DNA of 64,000 nt from Paenibacillus popilliae ATCC 14706 (GTDB taxonomy: Bacteria > Bacillota > Bacilli > Paenibacillales > Paenibacillaceae), in contig NZ_BALG01000160.1 of assembly GCF_000315235.1 (NCBI RefSeq), positions 24,934-88,933 of the forward strand. Reading direction: 5' to 3'. The stretch's first letter is position 1. Every line of letters begins with the position of its first letter. A model generated the notes under the pieces. It was not told the origin of the DNA. It was given only the letters and a program-made list of their open reading frames with translations, and ran no database searches. Of this stretch, positions 54,438 through 63,669 are shown piece after piece. The translations under genes and the position numbers were made by a program.

Positions 54438-55562
54438 TTATTCTAGGAAATCTTTTAAGCGCTTGCTGCGGCTTGGGTGACGCAGTTTGCGGAGAGCCTT
54501 CGCCTCGATTTGACGAATCCGCTCGCGCGTAACGCCAAATACTTTGCCGACTTCTTCCAACGTTCTCGTTCGGCCGTCGTCCAGGCCGAAGCGCAGACGA
54601 AGCACATTCTCCTCGCGCTCGGTCAGCGTGTCAAGCACATCCTCCAACTGCTCCTTCAACAGTTCGTACGCAGCGGCGTCCGCCGGAGCCAGCGCCTCCT
54701 GATCCTCGATGAAATCGCCCAGATGCGAGTCGTCCTCTTCGCCGATTGGCGTCTCCAGGGAGACCGGCTCCTGTGCAATCTTCATAATCTCGCGCACCTT
54801 CTCTACGCTCAATTCCATCTCGGCCGCAATTTCTTCCGGCGCCGGTTCGCGTCCCAACTCCTGAAGCAGCTGACGAGATACGCGAACCAGTTTATTAATC
54901 GTCTCGACCATATGAACCGGTATCCGGATCGTGCGCGCCTGATCCGCGATGGCCCGGGTAATTGCTTGGCGAATCCACCAGGTCGCATAGGTGCTGAATT
55001 TATATCCTTTGCTGTGGTCGAATTTCTCCACCGCTTTGATAAGCCCCATATTTCCTTCCTGAATCAGATCAAGGAACAGCATGCCCCGCCCGACATAACG
55101 CTTGGCAATGCTGACGACCAATCGCAGATTGGCCTCGGTCAAGCGCTTCTTCGCTTCCAAATCGCCCTGCTCGATCCGCTTCGCAAGCTCAATTTCTTCT
55201 TCGGCCGACAAGAGCGGAACACGGCCGATCTCTTTAAGGTACATCCGCACCGGGTCATTGATTTTGATGCCCGGCGGCAGTGACAGATCATCATCAAAAT
55301 GAAAATCGTCCGACTCATCGTTCTCGCGGTCGTTGGCACGGACGCCCATCTCATCATCGGCTTCACTTACTTCAATCCCCAGATCGGAGAGCTGCTCATA
55401 GAACTCATCCATTTGTTCCGGGTCTTGGTCGAACGTCGCCATTTTCTCAGCTATCTCTTTGTAGCTCAGCGATCCTCGCTTTTTGCCGAGTTCAATCAAC
55501 TGGTCCTTCGCATGTTCCAGTGCCGTTTCCGTTTCAAGTCCAGTATGTTGATCATTCGCCAT
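54438..55562 (-). CDS. sigA: Primary sigma factor SigA
   Basis: Housekeeping sigma factor. The 374-residue product has region 1.1 ([20 protein letters not shown]), region 1.2 ([28 protein letters not shown]), region 2 ([58 protein letters not shown]), region 3 and region 4 ([48 protein letters not shown]). The length is close to B. subtilis SigA. It follows dnaG by 35 bases in the macromolecular-synthesis operon yqxD-dnaG-sigA. Confidence 0.99.
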   Translation of the reverse strand: MANDQHTGLETETALEHAKDQLIELGKKRGSLSYKEIAEKMATFDQDPEQMDEFYEQLSDLGIEVSEADDEMGVRANDRENDESDDFHFDDDLSLPPGIKINDPVRMYLKEIGRVPLLSAEEEIELAKRIEQGDLEAKKRLTEANLRLVVSIAKRYVGRGMLFLDLIQEGNMGLIKAVEKFDHSKGYKFSTYATWWIRQAITRAIADQARTIRIPVHMVETINKLVRVSRQLLQELGREPAPEEIAAEMELSVEKVREIMKIAQEPVSLETPIGEEDDSHLGDFIEDQEALAPADAAAYELLKEQLEDVLDTLTEREENVLRLRFGLDDGRTRTLEEVGKVFGVTRERIRQIEAKALRKLRHPSRSKRLKDFLE

Positions 55563-55597
55563 TTTCCGACTCCCTCCTCCCTAGAATCTCCGCCTAT

Positions 55598-57442
55598 TTA
55601 CCGCTTCAGTTCTTGCTCTAGGGCTATAATTTCTTGTGCGATCTGCGCCGCGCGCAATACTTCGCCGGAACGTTCCGCCTGCACCATTTCTTCTCTTTTA
55701 CGCTCGATCTCGCGCTGTCTGGGCACTTTAAGAATCAGCATAATATAATCATCCAGCAGCTCGGTATCATAACGAAGAGATACTTCGGAGAGCGAGATGG
55801 AGGCAGCGACTTTCTCCAAGCGTTCATCATGCAGTGTTGCTAGGAACCGGCTGAAATCGGGCTCCTTGCCTTGCGCATAATAAGCATATAGATAAGCGGC
55901 AAGTGCCGCATGATCATCTACATTAAAACGTTCACCAAGATGCCGCTCTACGTAATCAGCAACCTCGATATCCTGAAACATAAGTGCCAGCAGGATTCGC
56001 TCCGCATAGACATAGGCCGGGCGCAACGCAGGCTGGGCAATGGTACGCTTATCATTTCTACCATTATTCCACCAATTGGTGTGATTATCCCCGTGTCCGT
56101 TCATTTTTTGCCGCTGTCTTATCGTGGCGCACTCCTGCTTGAGCGCGTCGAACGACGACTCGCCCTGCAAATCAAGCTGCTGCGCCAGCTCCTTCAAATG
56201 AAGCTCGCGCTCCACCGGCGATTCAACCGCCGCAATGACGCGCATCGCTTCATCCTTGAAGCGCCGCTTCCCGTCATCCTCTAGCAGTATATGATTCCTC
56301 CGCAAAGAAATAAGCTTGAATTTCGTAGGCGTGACCGCCGCTGCCGATACGGTATGACGGAACCGTTCCGCGCCATGCGCCTTAATGAAGTCATCCGGAT
56401 CCATCCGGTCCGGTATCATGGCTACCGCAACGTGAATTCCTGCCTCCTCCAGCATCGGGATCGCTTTCATCGCCGCAGCTTGTCCGGCATCATCGCCGTC
56501 GTAGCACAAGGTCACGCTGTCCGCCATCCGTTTTATCAGGAAAATATGGTCGGGCGTCAGCGCCGTCCCCATGGTCGCCACCCCGTGATGCACTTCGGCG
56601 TCCCAGGCCTGAATGACATCTGCGTACCCTTCGAACAGAATGATATGGGCGTTTCGCTTAATATAAGGCCGGGCATGATGCAAGTTGTACAGCACTTTGG
56701 ATTTGTTGAAAAGCATCGTCTCCGGCGAGTTCAAATACTTGGGTTGTCCTTCCCCCAATATTCGGCCGGCAAAAGCGATCGATTGGCCATTCCGGTTCCA
56801 GATCGGAAACATAATCCGGTCCCGGAAGCGATCGACATAACCGCTGCCGTTCTGCCGCTTCGAGACAAGTCCGCCCTTCTCCATGCCTTCCAGGTCGAAT
56901 TCGCGCTTGCCGAGCAACTGTACGAGCGTATCCCACTGCGGAGGGGCATACCCTATCTGAAATTGTTCGATCAGCTTGTCATGGATTCCCCGGTTCCGCA
57001 AATATTGGAGGGCAGCCTGGCCATGCGTCGTGTTCATTAAAATATAATGATACAGCTTCGTTGCGAGCTCATGCGCCTCGATCAACCGCTTCTTCGCCTC
57101 ATGGGAAGGATCCCGTTCCGCCTTCGCGTACCCCTCCCCCCAAGTCACCGGCACGTTCGCCACTTCGGCGAGTCGCCGAACCGCCTCCGGAAAAGAATAT
57201 CCTTCCATTCCCATCATGAAGTGAATGACATTGCCGCTCTTGCCACAGCCGTAGCAATGAAAAATCTGCTTCTCCGGCGTAACGGTGAAGGAGGGGGTCT
57301 TCTCCGAATGGAACGGACATAATCCCTTCAAATACTTACCGTGCTTCGACAAATGGACATATTGGCCGACGACATCCACAATGTCATTGCGCTGCAGCAC
57401 TTCGTCCAGTACTTCGTCAGGAATCCGTCCGTAATTGCTCAC
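55598..57442 (-). CDS. dnaG: DNA primase
   Basis: Makes RNA primers for replication. The product has the zinc finger (GLCPFHSEKTPSFTV ... IFHCYGCGKSGN, CHC2 type), the TOPRIM catalytic core (LFEGYADVIQAWDAEVHHGVATMGTALT; LCYDGDDAGQAA with the metal-binding acids) and a C-terminal helicase-binding region. GTG at 57442 (614 residues, SNYGRIPDEVLDEV) is preferred because AAGGTGG lies upstream and the family starts a few residues before RIPDE. An ATG at 57463 would add seven residues but has no site. Confidence 0.97.
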   Translation of the reverse strand: MSNYGRIPDEVLDEVLQRNDIVDVVGQYVHLSKHGKYLKGLCPFHSEKTPSFTVTPEKQIFHCYGCGKSGNVIHFMMGMEGYSFPEAVRRLAEVANVPVTWGEGYAKAERDPSHEAKKRLIEAHELATKLYHYILMNTTHGQAALQYLRNRGIHDKLIEQFQIGYAPPQWDTLVQLLGKREFDLEGMEKGGLVSKRQNGSGYVDRFRDRIMFPIWNRNGQSIAFAGRILGEGQPKYLNSPETMLFNKSKVLYNLHHARPYIKRNAHIILFEGYADVIQAWDAEVHHGVATMGTALTPDHIFLIKRMADSVTLCYDGDDAGQAAAMKAIPMLEEAGIHVAVAMIPDRMDPDDFIKAHGAERFRHTVSAAAVTPTKFKLISLRRNHILLEDDGKRRFKDEAMRVIAAVESPVERELHLKELAQQLDLQGESSFDALKQECATIRQRQKMNGHGDNHTNWWNNGRNDKRTIAQPALRPAYVYAERILLALMFQDIEVADYVERHLGERFNVDDHAALAAYLYAYYAQGKEPDFSRFLATLHDERLEKVAASISLSEVSLRYDTELLDDYIMLILKVPRQREIERKREEMVQAERSGEVLRAAQIAQEIIALEQELKR

Positions 57443-57485
57443 TGTTCGCCCAACCACCTTCATCTAAACACGTATTACTATTTCG

Positions 57486-57965
57486 CTACGGGCTCAATTT
57501 CTCCTGCTCGCGCTGCAAAAGTTTTGTCAACTTCTGTTGGAAGTTGACCCGGTCCTGTTCGCTCATCGCCCGTGGCCCCTTCGTGCGAAGTCCCGCCCTG
57601 CGGGCCTTGGCCGAGTGATGCCGCCTCGACAAATATTCATCCACATTATCGGCGGTCAATTCGCCGCCCCGCGGCATCAATACGGAAGCTCCGCGCGGCA
57701 GACAGAGCGCGGCCAACCCATAGTCGCTTGTCACGACGATGTCTCCTGACCGCGCTGCATTCGCGATATAGATATCCGCCGCCTGGAACGCCTGATCGAC
57801 AAATACGGTATGAATGTTGTAGTTCGCCAGTTGCCAATCCGGGGCAAACGCCGCATAGGAAGCGACAAACTGAACCACGGCATCCTGCTCCAGCGCAGCG
57901 GTGATAATCTCGTTTTTGACCGGGCAGGCATCCGCATCCACCCAAATGCGAAGCTTGTCAGACAT
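57486..57965 (-). CDS. yqxD: UPF0178 protein YqxD (YaiI family)
   Basis: PIN-like nuclease-fold protein of 159 residues with RIWVDADACPVKNEI near the start, VTSDYGLAALCLPRGASVLMPRGGELT and RRHHSAKARRAGLRTKGPR. The acidic residues suggest a metal site, but no activity is established for the family. ATG at 57965 has GGGTGA 5 bases upstream; an earlier in-frame ATG lacks a site. It opens the yqxD-dnaG-sigA operon as in B. subtilis. Confidence 0.92.
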   Translation of the reverse strand: MSDKLRIWVDADACPVKNEIITAALEQDAVVQFVASYAAFAPDWQLANYNIHTVFVDQAFQAADIYIANAARSGDIVVTSDYGLAALCLPRGASVLMPRGGELTADNVDEYLSRRHHSAKARRAGLRTKGPRAMSEQDRVNFQQKLTKLLQREQEKLSP

Positions 57966-58023
57966 GCCACTCACCCATTTCATAAAGACGGCGTCAACAG
58001 AAAGTTATATTTTCACTGTTACT

Positions 58024-58029
58024 ATTATA
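58024..58029 (-). promoter_or_regulatory. Likely -10 box of the yqxD-dnaG-sigA promoter
   Basis: Minus-strand TATAAT in an AT-rich stretch 58 bases before yqxD. No good -35 lies 17 bases upstream (GGATTT). The AGGATTTT there resembles a sigma H -35, and the B. subtilis operon has a sigma H promoter, but no GAAT -10 fits. Confidence 0.5.
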
Positions 58030-58108
58030 TACGCTATAAGCCGTAAAAATCCTGCTTTGCAAACGTGAATTTCCGAAGGAATTCCGGCGTTTGGTGTCGA
58101 AGCCCGGA

Positions 58109-58151
58109 TAAAAAGGAAGGAACATGTCGAAGAAGATCTTCTTCATGTTCC
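58109..58151 (-). terminator. Terminator after glyS
   Basis: Minus-strand GGAACATG(AAGAAGATCTTCTT)-cga-CATGTTCC followed by TTCCTTTTT. The outer 8-base stem encloses a self-complementary AAGAAGATCTTCTT. It lies 16 bases past the glyS stop. Confidence 0.88.
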
Positions 58152-58166
58152 CGTCATGTTGCATAT

Positions 58167-60239
58167 TCAGGATGCCCAGACCAGCTTGGAAAAATCGGCA
58201 TACTGCCGGATATCGGCAGCGATGTTGGCGAGCAGCGCCAGCCGGTTCGCCCGGACCGCTTCATCCTCCGCCATGACCATCACTTGGTCGAAAAAGCGGT
58301 TGACCGGATCCTGAAGCCGTCCCAGCACGGCAAGTGCCTCGGCCGCATCCGCGAATGCGGCTTCATAGGCCTCGTGTACTTCGCTCCAGCGATGGAACAG
58401 CTCGCGTTCCGCATCATGCTCGAACCGTTCGGCATCGATCACTTCAGATTCCGCCTTGGCCGCCAGATTGCATACGCGGTTGAACGATTCAGTCACCAGC
58501 TTGAACTCCTCGTCGGCGACAGCCTGCATCAACGCCTCTGCACGCGCCACCGTCTGCAACACATCGCCATAGCCCGAGGTCATGATGGCGTCGACCACAT
58601 CGTAGCGGACGGAGTCCGCCAGCACATTTTTCACGCGCAAGCCGAAAAATTCAACAAGATCCCGCCGGACCTCCTCGCTACTCCGCTTCAGCAATTGCGC
58701 CCTCTCATACACGTCCAGCGCGATATCGAGCATCCTATGAAGCGTCAGCGGCAGTCCGCGCTCCAGCAGGACCTGGACAATCCCGGTCGCTTGGCGGCGC
58801 AGGCCGTACGGATCCTGAGAGCCTGTCGGAATGATGCCGATGGCGAAGCAGCCGACGAGCGTATCCAGCTTATCCGCGAGGCTGATCATGCAGCCCACAA
58901 GCGTGTCCGGCGCCGGATCCCCGGAATAGCGCGGCTTGTAATGCTCATTGATGGCGCGGGCAACCACTTCCGGCTCCCCGGCCTTGCGGGCATAATCCTC
59001 TCCCATCATGCCCTGCAGTTCCGGAAATTCATAGACCATTTGCGTCACAAGGTCGAACTTGCAAATATCCGCCGCCCGGCTCACCCACAGCGCCGTCTCC
59101 CGATCGGTCTGAACCTCCAGGGCGAGCGCATCGCCAATCGCATGCAGCCGGCGGATTTTGTCGCCGATGGTGCCAAGCTCCTCGTGGAACACGATCGAAT
59201 CGAGCTTATGCACGCAATCGATAATGCGCAGCTTCTGATCTTCCTCGTAGAAGAATTTGGCGTCCGACAAGCGGGCGCGGAGCACCTTCTCGTTGCCTCT
59301 GACGACTTGATCCAGTCCGGCCGTATCGCCGTTCCGGACGGTCACGAAGTACGGCAGCAACTGCCGGTCTGCATTCAGTACCGGGAAGTAACGCTGGTGC
59401 TCGCGCATCGACGTAATCAGCACGTCCTGCGGAATGTGAAGGAACGCTTCATCAACCGTGCCGTACAGCACGGTCGGATACTCGACCAGGAACAGCACCT
59501 CCTCCAGCAGATCGTCCTTGACGGCGATATGCCAGCCCTTCTCTGCGGCCAACGCGTCAATCTGGCGCGTAATCTCCGCCACCCGCTCATCGGCGTCCGC
59601 GATCACATACTGCTCGCGCAACCGTTCCACGTAGTGAGCCGGCTCTTCAATCGTCACCTCTTTGCCGAGGAAGCGGTGGCCGCGGGATAGGTTGCCTGCC
59701 TGCACGCCGGCGATTTCCAATGGAATTATATCTGTCCCATGCAGCGCCACGATCCAGCGGATCGGGCGAACGTAGCGCATTTCCCTGTCTCCCCAACGCA
59801 TGTTTTTCGGGAAGGTCATCGCCTGGATAAGTAAAGCGAGGCCGTCTCCCAACACGGCGGAGGTTTCCGTTCCAATGCTGCTCTTGTTGGCGTACACGTA
59901 TTCAACGCCGTTCAGCTCCCGGAAAAACAGTTGCTCCGGCTCAATACCCTGACTGCGGGCAAAGCCAAGTGCGGCCTTGGTCCAGGCGCCGTTCTCGTCA
60001 AGCGCGATCTTGCGTGCCGGGCCCTTCACTTCCTCGTGAATATCCGTCTGCTTATCAGCTGCCTCGCGAACGGTGACAGCCAGGCGGCGAGGCGTTCCAT
60101 ACACTTGAATGCCGGCGAATCCGATCCGCGATTCCGTCAGCCAGCGTTCCATGCGGCTCTGCAGTTGCTCCATCGCAGGGCGCATGAAGCGTGCCGGCAC
60201 TTCTTCCAGTCCAAGCTCCAACAATATATCTTTAGGCAT
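58167..60239 (-). CDS. glyS: Glycyl-tRNA synthetase beta subunit
   Basis: Beta chain of the bacterial heterotetrameric GlyRS; holds the tRNA-binding and HD-like domains. The 690-residue product starts [20 protein letters not shown], with [12 protein letters not shown] ferredoxin fold ([12 protein letters not shown]), [69 protein letters not shown] and a C-terminal DALR-like region. ATG at 60239 has GAGAGGAA upstream and overlaps the glyQ stop by eight bases, coupling the two subunits. Confidence 0.97.
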   Translation of the reverse strand: MPKDILLELGLEEVPARFMRPAMEQLQSRMERWLTESRIGFAGIQVYGTPRRLAVTVREAADKQTDIHEEVKGPARKIALDENGAWTKAALGFARSQGIEPEQLFFRELNGVEYVYANKSSIGTETSAVLGDGLALLIQAMTFPKNMRWGDREMRYVRPIRWIVALHGTDIIPLEIAGVQAGNLSRGHRFLGKEVTIEEPAHYVERLREQYVIADADERVAEITRQIDALAAEKGWHIAVKDDLLEEVLFLVEYPTVLYGTVDEAFLHIPQDVLITSMREHQRYFPVLNADRQLLPYFVTVRNGDTAGLDQVVRGNEKVLRARLSDAKFFYEEDQKLRIIDCVHKLDSIVFHEELGTIGDKIRRLHAIGDALALEVQTDRETALWVSRAADICKFDLVTQMVYEFPELQGMMGEDYARKAGEPEVVARAINEHYKPRYSGDPAPDTLVGCMISLADKLDTLVGCFAIGIIPTGSQDPYGLRRQATGIVQVLLERGLPLTLHRMLDIALDVYERAQLLKRSSEEVRRDLVEFFGLRVKNVLADSVRYDVVDAIMTSGYGDVLQTVARAEALMQAVADEEFKLVTESFNRVCNLAAKAESEVIDAERFEHDAERELFHRWSEVHEAYEAAFADAAEALAVLGRLQDPVNRFFDQVMVMAEDEAVRANRLALLANIAADIRQYADFSKLVWAS

Positions 60240-61119
60240 GGCGTTCCTCTCCCTTCTTCAACAGCGGGAAGCCGAGCTTTTCCCGTGCTTCCAAATAAGT
60301 GGCGGCTACCTGGCGGGCCAGATTTCGCACCCGGACAATATATCCGGTACGTTCGGTTACGCTGATGGCTCCGCGCGCATCCAGCAAATTGAACGCATGC
60401 GAGCATTTGAGCACATAATCGTAGGCGGGGAATACAAGATGCTGCTCCATGGCCCGGTTCGCTTCCTGCTCATACATCGTGAATAACGAGAACAGCATCG
60501 CCGTGTCGCTCACTTCAAACGTATATTTCGAATGCTCGTATTCCGGCTGGTGGAAGACGTCGCCATAGGTGACCCCATCCACCCATTCCAGATCGAACAC
60601 ATTCTCTTTCTCTTGAATATAAGAAGCTAGGCGCTCCAGCCCGTACGTAATCTCGACCGATACCGGGTGTGCATCGATGCCCCCGACCTGCTGGAAATAA
60701 GTAAACTGCGTAATCTCCATTCCGTCGAGCCACACTTCCCAACCGAGCCCCCAAGCGCCCAGCGTCGGAGCTTCCCAGTTGTCCTCGACGAACCGGATAT
60801 CGTGCTGGAGCGGATCGATGCCGAGGCGGCGCAAGCTGTCGAGATAAAGCTCTTGAATATGGTCCGGCGAAGGCTTCAGAATGACCTGGAATTGATGATG
60901 CTGATATAACCGATTCGGGTTCTCGCCATAGCGGCCGTCCGCCGGGCGGCGGGACGGCTCCACATAGGCGACATTCCACGGCTCCGGCCCGATAGAGCGC
61001 AAAAACGTCATCGGATTCATCGTGCCAGCACCTTTTTCCACGTCATAAGGCTGCACGAGGATGCAGTTCTGATCGGACCAGAATTGTTGAAGTGTCAAAA
61101 TCATTTGCTGAAAATTCAT
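60232..61119 (-). CDS. glyQ: Glycyl-tRNA synthetase alpha subunit
   Basis: Catalytic class II subunit of heterotetrameric GlyRS. The 295-residue product has [90 protein letters not shown] and ITYGLERLA, and ends in the tRNA-binding helix region. The start at 61119 has AAAGGAGAG upstream. It is preceded by a glycine T-box leader that controls glyQS. Many Firmicutes keep this two-subunit type rather than the single-chain GlyRS. Confidence 0.98.
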   Translation of the reverse strand: MNFQQMILTLQQFWSDQNCILVQPYDVEKGAGTMNPMTFLRSIGPEPWNVAYVEPSRRPADGRYGENPNRLYQHHQFQVILKPSPDHIQELYLDSLRRLGIDPLQHDIRFVEDNWEAPTLGAWGLGWEVWLDGMEITQFTYFQQVGGIDAHPVSVEITYGLERLASYIQEKENVFDLEWVDGVTYGDVFHQPEYEHSKYTFEVSDTAMLFSLFTMYEQEANRAMEQHLVFPAYDYVLKCSHAFNLLDARGAISVTERTGYIVRVRNLARQVAATYLEAREKLGFPLLKKGEERHA

Positions 61120-61167
61120 GGCTTTCTCTCCTTTGCCTATACATTTGCGGCATGCCTGACGAGCGTG

Positions 61168-61435
61168 CAAAAAAACTCCCGCCCTACGCCTGCTGCCAGA
61201 CGTAGGGACGAGAGTTATCTTCCCGCGGTTCCACCCTACTTGAACGATTGCCTCGGCCATGCGCTTGATATTGCCATGCGCTCAAGCCGCAATCATTCCA
61301 CTTTCTCCGTTCCTTGCTCCAAAGTGCCTGTTCATTCGCCCGCTCGTCCGGGCTTCCACCATCCCCGGATCGCTATATCTCGAAGCTTGGACGAACTACT
61401 TCCTTCTTCAACGCAAGCCAACCTTGCTATAGCCT
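61168..61435 (-). promoter_or_regulatory. T-box riboswitch leader of glyQS (glycine)
   Basis: Minus-strand T-box AAGTAGGGTGGAACCGCGGG (61222-61241). The terminator stem that follows pairs AACTCTCGTCCCTACG with CGTAGGGCGGGAGTT and runs into seven T's (from 61169). The stem I apical element GGGGATGGTGGAAGCCC comes before the specifier GGC at 61326-61328 (context AACA-GGC-AC), which fits a glycine codon. Uncharged tRNA-Gly should favour the antiterminator. Confidence 0.95.
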
Positions 61436-61441
61436 GGATTC

Positions 61442-61470
61442 ATTATAACGAATGGCATTCTACTCGTCAA
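61442..61470 (-). promoter_or_regulatory. Sigma A promoter of glyQS
   Basis: Minus-strand TTGACG (61465-61470), 17-base spacer, TATAAT (61442-61447). The spacer overlaps the recO stop codon. Good match at both boxes. Confidence 0.88.
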
Positions 61471-62224
61471 GATTGGCCAAATCATACTTCTCCATCTGAT
61501 CGAGGAACTGCTGCGACTTCAAGCGAACACCGACATGCGTGTCCATATAGCCGCGCATGAACCCGCGCAGCCTTAGCTTCGTCCCCGGCTTCAAAGTCAC
61601 ATTCCCCAGTCGGCGAAGAGCCGTCTTCTCGAACTGGCGGAGCAGCGTCAGCATCGCCAGCCCCGCCTTATATTGCTCATGCTCCCGCATCAGGCAAGCA
61701 CGACAGAGCGCGCCTCCGAGACGCCAGCCGACTCCGCTCAGATCGTCTTCCCTGCCGCAGCTAACGCAGGCGTATAGCTGCGGCGCGACGCCGGTCCGCT
61801 GCCATAGCTTCATCTCCAGCAGATGCGTTGTTACCTGCGCATCTTTGCCCGCCTCCAACGCCTCCAAATACGCATGCAGTTGATCGAACATAGCACCGCC
61901 GGCTTCCTCGTCCTGCAAGGCCCGATTGACCAGTTCGGCTGCGTAAGAGGCGTAGGCGGCCAGATGAAGCTGCTCGCGCAGCGTATGATGCCCCTTCAAA
62001 ATCTCGCATGAATTCAAGGTGCCGATATGCCCCATTCCGCGGAAAAAGACATATTCCCCGTATGTAAAGAGCTGAGTGGCAGCCGCATGACGGCTGCGCA
62101 CCTTCTTGGCTCCCCGCACCAGGACACCCACTTTGCCGTGCGACTTGGTGCATAGCGTGATGATTTTGTTCCCTTCCCCGTAATCCATACTACGGATGAC
62201 GATTCCTTCCACCCGATATAGCAC
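61460..62224 (-). CDS. recO: DNA repair protein RecO
   Basis: Recombination mediator that loads RecA and anneals single strands. The 254-residue product starts LYRVEGIVIRSMDYGEGNKIITL (OB fold), followed by GVLVRGAKKVRSRHAAATQLFTYGEYVFF. A helical domain follows with a four-cysteine zinc site (CVSCGREDDLSGVGWRLGGALCRAC). GTG at 62224 is used because GGGGAGGA lies 5 bases upstream; the in-frame ATG seven codons earlier overlaps that region. The era-yqzL-recO-glyQ order is conserved in Bacillales. Confidence 0.96.
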   Translation of the reverse strand: MLYRVEGIVIRSMDYGEGNKIITLCTKSHGKVGVLVRGAKKVRSRHAAATQLFTYGEYVFFRGMGHIGTLNSCEILKGHHTLREQLHLAAYASYAAELVNRALQDEEAGGAMFDQLHAYLEALEAGKDAQVTTHLLEMKLWQRTGVAPQLYACVSCGREDDLSGVGWRLGGALCRACLMREHEQYKAGLAMLTLLRQFEKTALRRLGNVTLKPGTKLRLRGFMRGYMDTHVGVRLKSQQFLDQMEKYDLANLDE

Positions 62225-62259
62225 GCTCGTCCTCCCCATGCGCATTCCATTCTATAAAT

Positions 62260-62400
62260 CTATGATTCCGCTGAATTCTCCAACGGCGGTACGTCTAGCG
62301 AAGATTCTTCCGTTTCCGACAGCTGTCTGGACTGCTTATACAACAAATAAGCATCAACATCTCCCGTCATGGCAAATACGTTCCACGAGAAATCATGCAT
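62260..62400 (-). CDS. yqzL: YqzL-family small protein
   Basis: Product of 46 residues, MHDFSWNVFAMTGDVDAYLL at the start and an acidic serine-rich tail. The WNVF-x-x-TG-x-x-DAYLLYK block is the YqzL family signature. Small YqzL proteins occur between era and recO in Bacillales; function unknown. AAAGGGG lies about 9 bases before ATG, and the stop is 35 bases before recO. Confidence 0.9.
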   Translation of the reverse strand: MHDFSWNVFAMTGDVDAYLLYKQSRQLSETEESSLDVPPLENSAES

Positions 62401-62535
62401 CCGTATATCCCCTTTCGTTGGAAATGACTATGCGTTCCATCCTTAGGTTGCGCTGCGGTATTAAGATTATCCGATGCAATATTTGGTCACGCTCACACGG
62501 ATGTAAGGGCCGAAAGAATCCACCTGCCGACGTGC

Positions 62536-63465
62536 TTACGCATCGTGGCGGAAACCGAGATCGCGAAGAATCCGATCTTGATTGCGCCAGTCCTTCTTCA
62601 CTTTAACCCATAGCTCCATGAACGTTTTCGATCCGAGCAAATGTTCAATATCCTGTCGAGCAAGCTTGCCAATCTCCTTCAGAAGCGCTCCTTGCTTGCC
62701 GATGACGATGCCCTTCTGCGAATCCCGCTCTACGTAGATAACGGCGGAAATGTAGACGACGCCGTTGTCCTGCGCTCTCATATCCTCGATTGCGACCGCA
62801 ATCGAGTGTGGGATCTCTTCCCGGGTCAAGTGCAAAATTTTCTCCCGGATCAGCTCCGCCACGACGAACTGCTCCGGATGATTGGTAATTTGATCGTCCG
62901 GATAGTACTTCGGCCCTTCCGGCATGTAGGAGCCGAGCACTTCCAGCAGCCGGTTGACATTATTGCCGTGAAGCGCAGAAATAGGCACAATCTCCGCGAA
63001 TTCGAACCGTTCATTATACGAATGAATCATCGGAGGCAGCTCATCGGGATTCACCTGATCAATTTTGTTCATCACGAGAATGACCGGCGTCTTCACCTTC
63101 GCCAGATGCTCCATAACAAATTTATCCCCGCTGCCGAGGCCCGCTGAAACATCGACGAGAAACAAAATGACCTCAACCTCGTTCAAGGTGTTGTAGGCCA
63201 CCTGGTTCATATAGTCGCCCAACTTTGATTTGCGCTTATGAATGCCCGGCGTATCCAGAAAGACGATTTGCGTGTCCTCTGTCGTATAGACGCCGTGGAT
63301 TTTGTTCCGCGTGGTCTGTGGCTTATCGGACATAATGGCGATTTTCTGCCCGATAACATGATTCATTAGCGTCGATTTTCCGACATTCGGCCGTCCAACG
63401 ATGGCTACAAAGCCGGATTGGAATGAGGTTCGGTTCGATCTCGGTTCGTCTTGAAATGTGTTCAA
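62536..63465 (-). CDS. era: GTPase Era
   Basis: Ribosome-assembly GTPase that binds the 16S rRNA 3' end. The 309-residue product has G1 [16 protein letters not shown]2 TTRN, G3 [17 protein letters not shown]4 MNKID and the C-terminal KH domain ([36 protein letters not shown]). TTG at 63465 is chosen because AGGAGG lies 9 bases upstream; an in-frame extension upstream has no site. The N-terminal stretch [17 protein letters not shown] is longer than usual. No cdd gene lies between dgkA and era, unlike B. subtilis. Confidence 0.96.
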   Translation of the reverse strand: MNTFQDEPRSNRTSFQSGFVAIVGRPNVGKSTLMNHVIGQKIAIMSDKPQTTRNKIHGVYTTEDTQIVFLDTPGIHKRKSKLGDYMNQVAYNTLNEVEVILFLVDVSAGLGSGDKFVMEHLAKVKTPVILVMNKIDQVNPDELPPMIHSYNERFEFAEIVPISALHGNNVNRLLEVLGSYMPEGPKYYPDDQITNHPEQFVVAELIREKILHLTREEIPHSIAVAIEDMRAQDNGVVYISAVIYVERDSQKGIVIGKQGALLKEIGKLARQDIEHLLGSKTFMELWVKVKKDWRNQDRILRDLGFRHDA

Positions 63466-63502
63466 CGCAAATTGCCTCCTGTTTATTTTATCATATATGT
63501 AC

Positions 63503-63556
63503 GCAAGCGGTGACCGCCGCTGCAAAATAAATGCAATTCAGGCAGTCACCGCTTGC
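63503..63556. repeat. Long inverted repeat between dgkA and era
   Basis: GCAAGCGGTGAC (63503-63514) and GTCACCGCTTGC (63545-63556) are perfect complements. The pairing extends inward through CGCC/GGCA with one mismatch, around an AT-rich loop with its own TGCA...TGCA. There is no T run, so it is unlikely to be a simple terminator. It sits ~40 bases before the era ribosome site. Confidence 0.75.
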
Positions 63557-63669
63557 GATGCGTTCCATCGGTTCGCTGCAATTTGATTCGGCTTCTACCG
63601 GGGGTTCGAGAATGCCGGGTTGCTTCTCTCATCGCTTCGTAATCACAAGCCGACATGGGGAACCTGCCC

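Noticed and set aside
58065..59690. 541-codon open frame on the plus strand opposite glyS
   Set aside because: It mirrors glyS codon structure in a GC-rich gene, has no ribosome site or family motif, and glyS is unmistakable on the other strand.
63546..63656. Short minus-strand frame (MSACDYEAMREATRH...) between dgkA and era
   Set aside because: No ribosome site; its end lies inside the inverted repeat, so it is likely incidental.
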